From Euglena gracilis (Eukaryota > Euglenida > Euglenophyceae > Euglenales), in the NCBI GenBank assembly GCA_039621445.1, contig CP154954.1, forward strand, positions 30,446,395 to 30,510,394: DNA of 64,000 nt, in the 5' to 3' direction. This document shows, piece by piece, positions 22,270 to 32,917 of this stretch. The position numbers and the translations under genes were made by a program. Below the pieces are notes generated by a model that ran no database searches, was not told where the DNA came from, and saw only the letters and a program-made list of their open reading frames with translations. Position 1 is the first letter of the stretch; the number at the start of each line of letters is the position of its first letter.

Positions 22270-22650
22270 TTTGGCGCGTCCGTGCTGCCTGCATTTGCGG
22301 GAGCTGGATACCTGTTTGATGGGGACCAGTTTTCCACCATTGGACAATGTCATGTTTGCACAAATTTATATGAGCTCGGTTTGTGCAAATCTGCGCACAT
22401 CAACGGTTCGACCTCATCCTCTGTCCCCAACTCACGGTCTTTGCCGCACCCTAGCAGCGTGAAACCTAGGGTATTTATGGCTGTTGTTCAGGGGAACCCA
22501 GGAGTGTTTGATGTGCAAAATTGCGTGCACCGACGTGCTTCTTTGTTCACGCCATGGAAGCAATGAATCGTTCCCAGAAAGTTGTGTGATCCCCTCTCCG
22601 GTCGCAGTTCAACAATTTGGCAGAACACAAGCCCCCTGGAAGTTTGGTGG
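22270..22650. repeat. interspersed repeat carrying family A hairpins, copy 2 (inverted)
   Basis: Reverse-oriented, diverged counterpart of 11340-11700. It includes a degraded hairpin region (TTTGCACAAATT... and CGGTTTGTGCAAATCTGCGC) at 22352-22405 and ATGTGCAAAATTGCGTGCAC at about 22511-22530. Confidence 0.7.
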
Positions 22651-23989
22651 GAGTTCCCGACCAGAGGAATTCGATTTTTTTTTTTTAAGTTTCATGACCC
22701 GGCGGGGGGGGGTCCCGGCCGAGCCCCCCCCCCCCCAGGGGGGTTGGGCTCAGTGGGTACCCCTGCAGGAGGGGATACTTTTGGAGAGTAGAGCCAGAGT
22801 TGATTTGCTTTGCATTTAAAAGAATAAAATCCCTTCCTATGGGGGAGATGGGCACAGCTTACGTCGGGGAAAGATTGGTGCCAATGCACCATTTGAGCAG
22901 TTGCATTTGTCGCCCTTTTGCGCAACTGCACACACTGCGTCCAACGGTTTTTAAAAAACCCAAAGCGGATGGTACCGTGCAGGACTTGGTCTCACCTGCC
23001 CTAACCCGTTCTAGCAATATCGCAAGTTGATGAGGCGGCGATTGGAAGGTTCCCAAACACACATTCCAGGCGTGCTTGCCCCGCATGCTGTGCGGACACC
23101 TGCTCCGGGGCACCCTGAGCCGTCAAAGCCTTTGCATTTGTCTTTACGGTACCAGGGCACCAGACCACCTCTTGATTGCATTGTACGGGTTTGGTGTTGT
23201 ATCCCAAGGTGTTTTTTCTGATTTCTTGGGTGACCGGAAACTTGGTCACCGGCACCCATGCTGTCTGACTTCTCTTTTTGACTTGTCATGTTGGAAAGTT
23301 CATTGCAATGCACTTGGGAAGTTGTCATCAAAAGCTTGTGCCGCCTAACTTGCCTGGGGGGAGATGTTCTTTAACGAAGTGATCTTTCGACCTGGCCCCC
23401 GAAAAAGTTCCTCGCCGGGCCTCGCAGCACCCTGCTCGCAGAATTGCGGTGCAGCGAATGCAGCACTTTATTTTGGAATCCGGAAGCGTTGCGAAGGGTC
23501 ATCTCGCCTCAACCACTGTGCCGTTTCTGGGTTGTAACCTGAGTAGACAGTGGTAGGGGTCCCCAATCTTGTAATCACTTTAGGGATGGCATGGGTTCCA
23601 TTTTCTTTTTCTGCCATCCAAACAAATGAATATTTTGCATATTTACAGTGGTTTTGTATCCGCAAATGAACATTTTTGGATGGTCATTATTTGGAGTAAC
23701 AGGGAAAGGGTTTCATTAAGTAATGAATTCTTGAGCAATGTTTTGGGCCGGCTGATTGGGAGCATGACAATGCCCAATAGGAGCAGTTTGTGCCTGCAAA
23801 TTCGAAACAGCGAGTGCATGGTATGTGCTGCGAGCAGTGAAACTCATGAAGTACAATTGTGTGCCATAACAATTGCATTGCTGGAATATTCAGGCAGATG
23901 GCCACAAAGATGACACGAAGATGGGACACATGGAACGCAGGTCCGCATGCATATTCGAAACGAAGGAATCCCTGCAGTGTTGACGAGAT

Positions 23990-24075
23990 GGCCCTCTGCC
24001 CGTTTTGCTTGTGTCGCTTTGTCCCTTTGCCGCTGCCGCCACGTTGTCCGATGTGTTGCAGGGCCTCAGGTGACT
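23990..24075 (+). CDS. Cys-rich exon-like segment, unidentified
   Basis: The frame reads DEMALCPFCLCRFVPLPL, then PPRCPMCCRASG, with CxxC pairs typical of small zinc-binding folds. A CAGG|TGACTG sequence follows. No splice sites could be matched to neighbours. The surrounding 22650-24560 region, mostly T-rich, holds no other supportable gene. Confidence 0.2.
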
Positions 24076-24582
24076 GGAAGTGCCCTTCTCCCCTCTTCCT
24101 GTCCCGCTCTTGTGCTGGCCCGACCTGCCGGGGCTCGGAACTGATGGGGCCCTGCACAGTGCGGCCAGGTTGCCGTGGGGGCTGGAATCATGGAAAGTGG
24201 ACGCGCTTTTGGCACCTTGTTGGGTTCCCCCTGTGTATTAACCCTAGTTGGGCAGGATGGATTATTCTTAAGCGGAGATTTTCAAGCTTTTTTTATTTTA
24301 TTTTTTGAGGTTTTTTTTGTTGTCTCTTCAGGTAATTTGATGTTTTTTTTAAAAAATTAGGGCGGTCCAAGGATTGTCTGGGCATCGACCGTTCAAAATC
24401 AAAAAAAAAGTAGAATTTTTTTTTGAGTTTGGTTGGATAGAGAGCATTCCAGTGATGCCGAAAGCATGTTTTCCCCTGGAGTTGGCCTTTTTCACCGAGA
24501 TTTTGCAATTTCAATTTTGCTGTTGGGGAAAAAAATTTTGCCAGTGATTTTTTGAAGGTTTTGAAGGTTTTTTAAAAAAATT

Positions 24583-26480
24583 CTAAGGCATTTTGTCAAA
24601 ATTTTTGGGTTTTTGAGGGGTTTCAAAAGGTTTTCTTAAAGATTTTTAAAAGCCTCGAAAATAATCCCCATTGGGCAGCTCTTTGGATTCACTGGCATCC
24701 TTGAGGGGGCAAACTATTAAACAAATATGCACACACAATGCAACTGCAATTTTTTACGCTTCTAGACCCCTCCTTACATGCCCTCTTGGCCCTCCTAAGG
24801 TTGGCCCCCTGGCCTTACCTTCAATCATGGACAGGCCAAGCGCCCCGGGGGGGGGTACCCAACTTCGTCATTGGTTCTTGGCATTCGGCACCCGATGAGC
24901 ATTTTGCCGTTGTGTCTTCTGAAGGGCCCATCCGACCTTGACTGGTGTGCCAAACCCTGGCCTCCTTTCTGCGATTGCAGGCCCAGCGGCCGAAGCGCAT
25001 TTGCCTTCGCTGTACGATGCCAACAAAAGGTACCACGAACTCACACACACGATGTTCACAGTCGACACAATCTGTCCCGGGCGCAGGATCCTGCTTGCTT
25101 TCAGCATCTCCCAACTGTGGTTTACGGAATGAAACAATGCCGAAGCTGAAAGATGAAGATGATTTGACACCTCGATTGGGGTTCGTGAACAAACGTTAAC
25201 TGATGGTTCATCTGTCCAGAATGGTGCCGTCCCAAGTTTTGATAACAGCTTGATGCGGATACCCAAAACAATAACTGTCGCTCCGCCGGAAATGTCTCGT
25301 CCACGCAACGGTTGGAAACCCATCCAGAGGCATTTGGATCCGGCAGGGGGTGTGGGGTTTGCCATGGGTGCACCGCGGGGACTTGGGTCCGCGTTCCAGA
25401 GGTTTGAGGGGCGGGTGGCTGGGAGGGGGTTGCTGCCGCCCACTCCGGCCGCCCCTTCCCCCTTCAGGCACCCACCGAGGCACTCCGCGCCTGGTGGGGC
25501 TGCCGCGACGCCGGGCACATGGTTTCCTGCTGCCCCGGCCCCGGCGGAGGAGGGGTCCTCGCCCCTCCGTCTCCCCGCCCACCGCTCGCCCCCGCATCCC
25601 ATGTAGGGTTCGATATAAGACCCCCATCACCCCCCGGGTATCATTTTTCGCCTGAAGTCCCGGCCCGAGGGGGGGTACTATTTAGGGGGTATTTTTTTTT
25701 TCTTCAAATTTTCGAATTTTTTCGAAGATTCATAAAGGCTCAAAATAGCACCCAAAACCACCCTTTTTAGGGCAATTTTGCAGTTTTCACAATATTGTCC
25801 TTTTTGGAGGCCAGATGGTCACAAAAATATTTTTGTTTGTTATTTATTGCGTTAATCCTGTTTTTCAACCACATTTTTTCGGGCGAAAATCACGGTCAGC
25901 GGCCCAACCAGGCTTGTGCTTAGTCGGGTGCCTACCCCACGGGGCGGGGGGTGCTAGGGGCAGGCACCCCATGGCACCCGATCCGACCCCCCCCCCCCGG
26001 GGGGGGGTAGGGTTTTGGGGGGTGCCTGCCCCTAGCAGGCACCCCCCTCCGACCCCGGCACCGAAGGCGCCGGGGGCCCGGAAAAGGCCATTTCCAATGA
26101 AAATTTTCTGGGTCCCCCCGGACCCCTATCCCCCCGGGGGGTGTGTGCCTGCAAGGGGCAGACACCCTATAGCACCCACCCACCCCCTCCCCCCCCCCGG
26201 TTGGTAAGCACAAGCATGGGCCCAACACTCAGGGGTGTATTATTTTTTTCGATTCAAGGGAGGGGGGCTGTTATTTGGCACATGCATTATTATTTGGGTG
26301 GTATTATTTGGTTGAGGGTTCAGATAACCCCTCCCCGTGGTCACGAACCCCCTGTCCTTACCCGCCCCCCCCCCCCCCCGGGCAATTGACGCCCCCGGGC
26401 AATTGTCACCCCTGGCTGTGCCGCCAATTTGTCACCCCGGGAAATTGTCCCCCCCTTCCGTGCTGCCCAATTTGTCCCCC
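24583..26480. repeat. segmental duplication, copy 1
   Basis: Matches 27312-28866 in the same order along its length. Landmarks are AAGGCATTTTGTCAAAATTT, TTTTAAAAGCCTCGAAAATA, CTTTGGATTCACTGGCATCC, TTTCTGCGATTGCAGGCC, a GGCGCAGGATCCTGCTTGCT block, CCCTTCAGGCACCC, GGGTATCATTTTTCGCCTGA and GGGCAATTGTCACCCC. It contains a TAGGGTTCGATATAAG end at about 25602 and the spacer-hairpin GGCACCGAAGGCGCC. Divergence is heavy in short insertions and deletions; copy 2 is about 18% shorter. Confidence 0.85.
24981..25029 (+). other. possible 49-bp exon in the duplicated segment
   Basis: Flanked by a good acceptor (TTTCTGCGATTGCAG) and a GTACCA donor. One frame gives RPKRICLRCTMPTK. The equivalent in the second copy (27706 on) keeps the acceptor but has indels that change all frames, so any gene would be intact only here. 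No product can be named. Confidence 0.25.
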
Positions 26481-27311
26481 CCCCCCCCCACAGAAGATGT
26501 TTGTGAACTTTTTTTCGCCGGCACGACTCGATTGATCCTCTATTTTGCTACAACGTGCTGAGAAATGTCACATTCCAAATGCTCTGCACAATATCACAAC
26601 CATCGCTGCATTTTTTTCTTGTTCACTGGTTTCAGATGGTGTTCTTGGTCATTTGGATTTAATGTGGCCAAATTTAGGTTTTTTAAGGTTTAATTAAGCC
26701 GCCGTTGTTTGGGGCCTTCAGGCGCAAAGAAGTGCCCTTTCCCCTTCGCCGTGGCCTGGTTCTGTCCCCGAGTGCGGGCCTCACGGAGGCATGGGGGCCG
26801 GGGGCCATTAGAGGTGGCGAAAAACAATTCCGTGGGGGTCAGGGCATGGATTGAAATCGTGGGCGATGAAAACTCAATCCTGAGGTTTTTTAAGGTCAAC
26901 CTTAGGTTTTTAAGGAAAGGCAAACTAAAAAATAACTCACGGTAAACTTAAGGTTCAGGGCCCGCTCCTCCCTCCCCGATATCTGTCCCGCGCCTCGATC
27001 CATTTCTGCACACGGGTGGTCCATCGAAAGTGGTCCCAATGACACTCAAAAATCAACTCAGAGGACCGGCCGTCATTTAATCAACCGCCGTCATTAATGA
27101 GGGCACATCAAAAAACTTTGAGTTGATCAACGCCATCCTGGGGTTAATCCACACCGTAGACCGATTTGACCAATACCAGGAGTCATGCGGGTTTCCCGAG
27201 AGACATTCCACATCAGTACCAGCATCACCCGCAGTTGGCCGTTTGGCCTCGCTGGAGGTTCAGTTGGTTGGGGGAAAAAAAATTGCCCTGGAATTGGCCT
27301 GACCTGAAGCA

Positions 27312-28866
27312 GTTTAAAATTTAAGGCATTTTGTCAAAATTTTATGGTTTTTGGAGGGTGGTTCAAAAGGTTTTTTTCTTAAAGATTTTTAAAAGCCTCG
27401 AAAATAATCCCCCAAGCGCAGCTCTTTGGATTCACTGGCATCCTTGAGGGGCCGAACTATGCACACACACAATGCACTGCAATCTACAACGCTTAGAGGA
27501 CCCCCTCGTTACATGCCCTCTTGGTCCCCCTAAGTTAGGCCCTTGGCCCCCTGCCCTTGGGGCATCATGACAGGCCAAAGCGCCCTGTGGTACCCCCGTC
27601 ATTGTGGTTCTTGGCATTTGGCTCCCGATGAGCATTTTGCCGGTGTCCTGAGGCCCATCGGACCTGTTGACTGCCCAAACCCTGGCCTCCTTTCTGCGAT
27701 TGCAGGCCAGCAACCAGCGGCCGAGGCGCATTTCTTTCTGCGCTGTACGATATCAACAAAATCCGAACTCACACAACACGATGTTCAGTCGACAGTGTCC
27801 CGGGCGCAGGATCCTGCTTGCTTTCAGTGGCATCCTGCAACTGTTCTCCTCAACTGTGAAAGATGGATTTTACCCTCGATTGGGGTTCTAAGATGAATGC
27901 TTGACCTGGTGAGGGCGTTCGTGACACGCTGAACTGCTTAGGGATACCCAAAACTTGATGGCACTTCCGTGCGGCCCCCGCATGTCTCGTCCGGGCTGTC
28001 CTGTCCTGCAACGTTTCCCATCCAGAGTCCGGCAGGGGTGTGGCATGGGTGTTGCCACCGTGACTGGGTTTTGGGTCGGGGTTCCGGGTTTGCTGGTGAG
28101 GGGGTTGGCTGCCGCCCACTCCCCGCCCCTTCCCCTTCAGGCACCCCAGGGTGCACCCGCGAGCCTGGTGGGGGCTGCCGCGACGCCCTTCCCCACCTCC
28201 CCCTGCCCGGCCCCCGGACAGTCGCTCCGTCGCGCCCATGAGGTCGCTGACCCCGCCGGCCCCCACTCAGATAATAAGACCCCCCAGGGCATAGGGTCCG
28301 GCCCCGGGTATCATTTTTCGCCTGAAGTCCGGCCCGAGGGGGGTGGTTTGGGGGGTATTTTTGCAAGTCGCGAACAATACACCGCCCCCATAAAGGCCAA
28401 CATAGCACCCAAAGCCACCCTTTGGGAAAATGCAGTTTTCACAAACGTCTTTTTGGAGGGGCCGGGGGGGTGATCTGTTGTCACATTTATTGCCCCATTC
28501 TGTCTCGACCCCCCCACGGGGGGCTAGGTTCGGGGGGGGGGGTAGCTCAGGGCCCCCCCCCCGGGCAAGGGGCCGGTCCTGGTCCTGCCTAGTCAGGCAA
28601 TCCAATGGTTTCGCGCCCCCGCCGGCCCCTATCCCCCCAGTCTGCCCGGCAGACACAATCCCCCCACGGCCCCTATCCCCGCTGGCGGGCAGACACCCTA
28701 TATGCACCCACCCACCCCCTCCCCCCTCGGTTGGGCCCAAGGCATGGGCCCAAAACTCCCGTGTATTATTTTTTTTTGTTCAAGGGCAATTGTCACCCCC
28801 CTCTGTGCCCTCTGTGTCACCCTGGGAATTTGTCACCACCCGCTCCGTGCTGCCAAATTGTCGCGC
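27312..28866. repeat. segmental duplication, copy 2
   Basis: Diverged copy of 24583-26480, about 2.73 kb downstream at its start. Where copy 1 has the MITE end TAGGGTTCGATATAAG, this copy has TCAGATAATAAG (about 28267), as if part of the element had been removed. Confidence 0.85.
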
Positions 28867-28889
28867 AACAATTACCCGGGGGGGGGGGT

Positions 28890-29030
28890 GGTATGTCAAA
28901 CCCTGGTCCCATGCCTGGCGTGAGGCACTGCACCCCCTGGCGCTGGAGGCCCCCTGGTCGCCTTCTGACCCGGCACTGCTCTTCCGCTGGTTCAATGGCT
29001 GCTCAGCGGCGGCCATCCTGACTTGTGGGC
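28890..29030 (+). CDS. exon-like segment, unidentified
   Basis: The + frame reads YVKPWSHAWREALHPLALEA, then PWSPSDPALLFRWFNGCSAA, with moderately GC-rich third positions and a normal amino-acid mix. It lies directly after a G-run. No splice sites or family could be fixed. Confidence 0.25.
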
Positions 29031-29884
29031 CCCCCCGAGACTCGGCGCGGGGTTTGGCGGGGGTGCTTGGCCCCCAGGTCTTGCCTGCAACTGCGGAGGA
29101 GGGCGCCGCTCCCCCAAGCGCCAAACCCCGGCCCAGTTTCGGGGCTTCCATCCCCCTTCCCATCTATTCTGTTCCCTTCCCTTCCGTCTCCTTCTCACGT
29201 TGTCTCTCTCTGGTCCCTCCCAGACCTTTGCTTAAGGATTTGCACAGTGGTCACCCCCCTCTCCCCGGGAGGGACAGCTGGTCCAAAGTCGGCCAGTCCA
29301 TTTTGCAGCACCCCTGGGGGGGGGGGGGGGCAAACTATTCCAGGTGGGGGAATTTTTTTCCAGTGACCGATGCGAAGCGCCGGATGTTTTTTAAATCCCC
29401 AAAACGTGCCGGAAACCCTCATTTTGACGTTTTAGGGACAAAATCAGCAGAACACACCCGGTCAAATGCAAAGCGCCATGGAAAATACATTTTTTTTTCT
29501 GGCAAGGACCCCCAGACCTCCTCGGGGGGGGAGGGGGCGGGGTCTCATTACTGAGCTTTCCCCAGTCGGTCAGTCTGTGACAGTCTCCCGCCCGTCGACC
29601 GGCCGGGGTCCTTCAGCCAATGCCTGGCCCCTCCCCTCCACCCGACCCGCCCCCTGGGGCGCCGTCCCAGGGCCCCCACCCCGGGCGGCCGAGGGGGGCC
29701 AGCGGGGGGCCGGCATCCCGCCCAGATTTTCATTTTGTGCGCTGCAGAATTTTTGTGACCGCGTGCGCCGCGGAATTTTTTTTTCTGTGCGCCGCCGCAA
29801 ACTTCGTCGCGGTGTACTAATTGAAAGTCTGGTCCCGCCGCCGCCCTGCTGGCCCCCCCCCCTGTCCCGCCCACGCGGTGCGCC

Positions 29885-29975
29885 TCGCCCTACCTCAAAC
29901 GCTTTGGCATTCCGGTGGCCTATGGCCTCCAGCACAAGTCCGGGCTGGGGCAGCTGCTGCAGGTCGCGTTTGCGG
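29885..29975 (+). CDS. exon-like segment, unidentified (weak L7Ae-like look)
   Basis: The + frame reads SPYLKRFGIPVAYGLQHKSG, then LGQLLQVAFAG, with about 85% G/C at third positions and a GTGCGT donor at 29976. The IPVAYGL....LGQLL pattern is loosely like the IPVVFAL.RK.LG segment of L7Ae/SBP2-type RNA-binding domains. No partner exons were found, so this is speculation. The opposite strand also has splice-like borders but poorer codon bias. Confidence 0.3.
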
Positions 29976-30485
29976 GTGCGTTGCGTCTGGGGCCCGCTGT
30001 CACCTCCGGGGAGGTCGTGGGAGGCCTCTGCTTCTGCTCACTGGCCTCCAGAGCGTGAGCATTGGGGGGTTGGCTCAGTTGTCCATTTTCCTGCACAGTA
30101 TTGAAGCCCAGATAAAAAGAAAAGTTGATTTGATTTATCTGGGTGAGCTTTCTGCCCCATATGGTTCAAAGCGCCCACATTCAGGTTAGTAGGTGTCGGG
30201 TGCTGTGGTGGAGGGGGTGGGTATGGTGGTGTTCAGAGTTTGAAGAGATGTGGGGGATTGGGGGATTTGTGAACAGTTTTTTTGTTGTGCTTTTTTTTGG
30301 TTTTTTTTTACAGTGAGGGGGAACGTCCAAGAGTGTTCACCACCCGAGACACAGGAAAGGAAATTTGGGGAAATTTGGTCCCCAACACAGAAGGGAGTTG
30401 TGGTTTAGGGGAAGGATCCGGGGCTTCCCTACCCCAATGAGGCCGAAGATCAATTCAGCATTTGGACCAGGCTTATACTGTGCTT

Positions 30486-30551
30486 GACACATTTTCCAAA
30501 AGCTTGAGTGCCAAACGCCAGAGGGGCATTCAAGCTTTCGGAAAATGTGTC
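30486..30551. repeat. 27-bp inverted repeat (hairpin)
   Basis: Arms at 30486-30512 and 30525-30551 pair with three mismatches (GACACATTTTCC, then AAGCTTGA/GTGCC). It resembles a minimal snap-back element. No target duplication is clear. Confidence 0.85.
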
Positions 30552-30978
30552 GCAACCTCCTCCTTGCATGCAGACTTTTACCCTGAAGTTGTCCCCCATT
30601 CCTGCACCCCCCTCTTGCACAACAAGAGTACCGCCCCCATCCCTCGCAGCAGAAGTGTGGGCAGCAACCTGCCCTCCTGGGGGGGGCTTGGGACATGATC
30701 TGATGTGCGGCCGGGAGACCAAATTCATACATTGCAAACGTTGGCCAAAAAACCTGACCTGTCTTTGGCCCCTGCTCTCGGGTAGGACACGCCCTGAAGG
30801 GGGCAGGGGCGTTGAATGATCCATCCCCCGGTGGGACCCCCCCAATCCCTGCAGCGCCCCACTGCGGCTGCCAAGGCTGCCAGGGTTTCGCCGCCCCGGG
30901 CAACGGTGTGCACCGCTCCGCTGCAGCGCTCCGGGGTTCCTGGGGCCTCTCGCCGGGGCGGGCCCGTCCTGTACATAC

Positions 30979-31074
30979 CAGGCTTCTTTTTAAGTCAGAA
31001 GACCCCCCCCCCGGGGGAGGGGAGGTGGGGGGGTCCGGGCCGGACCCCCCCCGGGGGTCTTAAAAAGAATCCTG
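30979..31074. mobile_element. hAT-type MITE, 96 bp, near-perfect 8-bp target duplication
   Basis: Begins CAGGCTTCTTTTTAAG and ends CTTAAAAAGAATCCTG. Flanks are GTACATAC (30971-30978) and GTACCTAC (31075-31082), 7 of 8 identical. The interior is a C/G-run palindrome (GGGTCCGGGCCGGACCC). Same family as 59135-59419. Confidence 0.88.
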
Positions 31075-31082
31075 GTACCTAC

Positions 31083-32917
31083 CACCCATGGCCCCCCTCC
31101 CTTCCTGCTACCGCAGTTGCTCTTCTGTGCTCCCTCGTCCCATTCACCGCCGGACCGCATTTTCCTGGCCACCCCGTTCACCGAGGACCGCATCTCTGGC
31201 CACACATATGGTTTTTTGACTCCGCCCTGTCGTGTCCCAGAGACGACTTTGCGGCCACACGGGAAGGTGTGTGCTTCGCTCATCGTGTGGTTGCAATATG
31301 CAAAGCAACATTTGAAAACCGGGAGCAGTTTTCTAAGAAAGGTGGCAACGCAAAATCACAATGGAGACACGTCAGGGATTTCGGAGCATGCCCAGAAGGC
31401 TCCTGATATTCCTGAACAGAAGAAGTTGGGGTTGCACATATTTGGGTGTATCCACTGGGGCGAGTCAATTTCAAAGCGTTGCCCCCCCCCCCCCAACGGA
31501 GCGAGCGTCCACGTCAAGAGCCTTGCTGTTTGGTTTCACAGGTTTCGCCGGGCCTCTGCAGAGGCTCCACCGCCGTTTGCTAATTGCCGTCGATGGTCTG
31601 AAAATTTGGAACCTTCATGTTCATTGTGTGTGTTCATTGTTCGGTTCGTGTTCATGCATTCCGGCTGTTTAAAGAGGATATTTAGGGGATCCGAAAGAGT
31701 TGCCTAATTAGATTTCAAAACATGGCGTGGCACCGAAGGTAAAAAGAAAGCAAGCCCCCCCCCCCCCGGAGTCCAGGAGTCCAATTTTGCAGGGAAATCA
31801 CAAAATGCGCAAAGAGAAGGCAGAGACCCCACAACGAATGAAGAGACCCATTGCAAAATTCTATGAAGGGAGAAACACTTCGGCATAAACAAGGGCAACA
31901 GAGGTCGGATTTCCCCCATTTCCGCCGAGCCAAAAACTGTTCGCACCTTCTGGAAAGGTACCTCTCTTATCCTCCATCATTTTCACTTTTCTCATTTCCT
32001 TTGGTTCCATTGTTTTGGTCGAATGGTTTTTTTCCTTCCATTTAAACATACTCTGTTTTTCTATCCATCGAAGTGAAACACGGTGAGTGCTCTTGGTTGG
32101 GGGGGGTGAACGGTTCAAATTTCGAGACCAGGGCGAGTTCTAAGACGCCCCCCCCCCCCCCCCCCCCAACTGCCATTTCTTTGTGAAACTGGTGCCCATT
32201 CTGTTGCTTGGTTCTCTGGGAGGGGAGCCCCCAGCGCAGTTTACAGATGTGAACTATTTCAGAATAGCAAGTTTTTTTCAACGTCGAATGGGAAGCACGT
32301 GAATGGAAAACACATTTTTTATGATCATCAAGTGGCGGCCTATAACAACAACCTTGCCCCCCCCCCCCAGGCCCGAGTAGTTGAATTGGGGGGGGGGCGT
32401 ATGGCGGGACCGGGTTCCACTTTCCAGATTTTTCGGCCTGGTTTGCGAAAAAAAATCATTTTTGAATACACAGAACACCGGAGCCAAGAAAAGCGATTTC
32501 CCCCGTTCGATTTTGGAGGGAACAAAACAGTGGGAGTTTTCTCAGGGACCCCAAACGCTCAAAGGTGCCATTGTGCAGCTTTTCCCGTGACTTTCCGTCC
32601 TTTTGTGGCAGACACTTTTGGGCTGGCTGGGGGGCTCCACCGCCAGGCTGGTCACTGACGCCCGGGGAAACGGTGCTGTAGGGGGGGGGGGCAGAGTCCA
32701 GCCCCAAACCCCGCCCTCTCACCAGTTGCCGTTGCGACCAAAATGAAATGATGTGCACGGTTTCCCGTCAACTTGAGTTTGCCCCGGTTCGGGGAACAGA
32801 ATCCACTCGGGGGACAGAAACCATGTCACTGCTGGTGGGAGTACCTCAACCCACCGATTTCTCCGGGCGACTCCGCGGGCGGGTCCGCCCAGCCGCTGTC
32901 CTCCCCCTCCCCCTGCC
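31083..32917. other. spacer upstream of the quinone oxidoreductase
   Basis: Contains mixed sequence, C-runs near 31485, 31757 and 32143-32168, and TIR-like CCCCAACTGCC stretches. No exon could be supported. The promoter of the oxidoreductase presumably lies in its 3' part, but I recognise no elements. Confidence 0.4.

Noticed and set aside
25440-25612. Zinc-knuckle-like WWGCRDAGHMVSCCPG exon after CCCTTCAG
   Set aside because: Cysteine spacing does not fit CCHC, the frame does not join the upstream candidate exon and the duplicate copy does not keep it.
28430-29554. 374-codon + frame
   Set aside because: It runs through C/G homopolymers, the end of the duplicated segment and spacer; composition is mostly Pro/Gly/Arg from runs. 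Only the 28890-29030 part looks even weakly exon-like.
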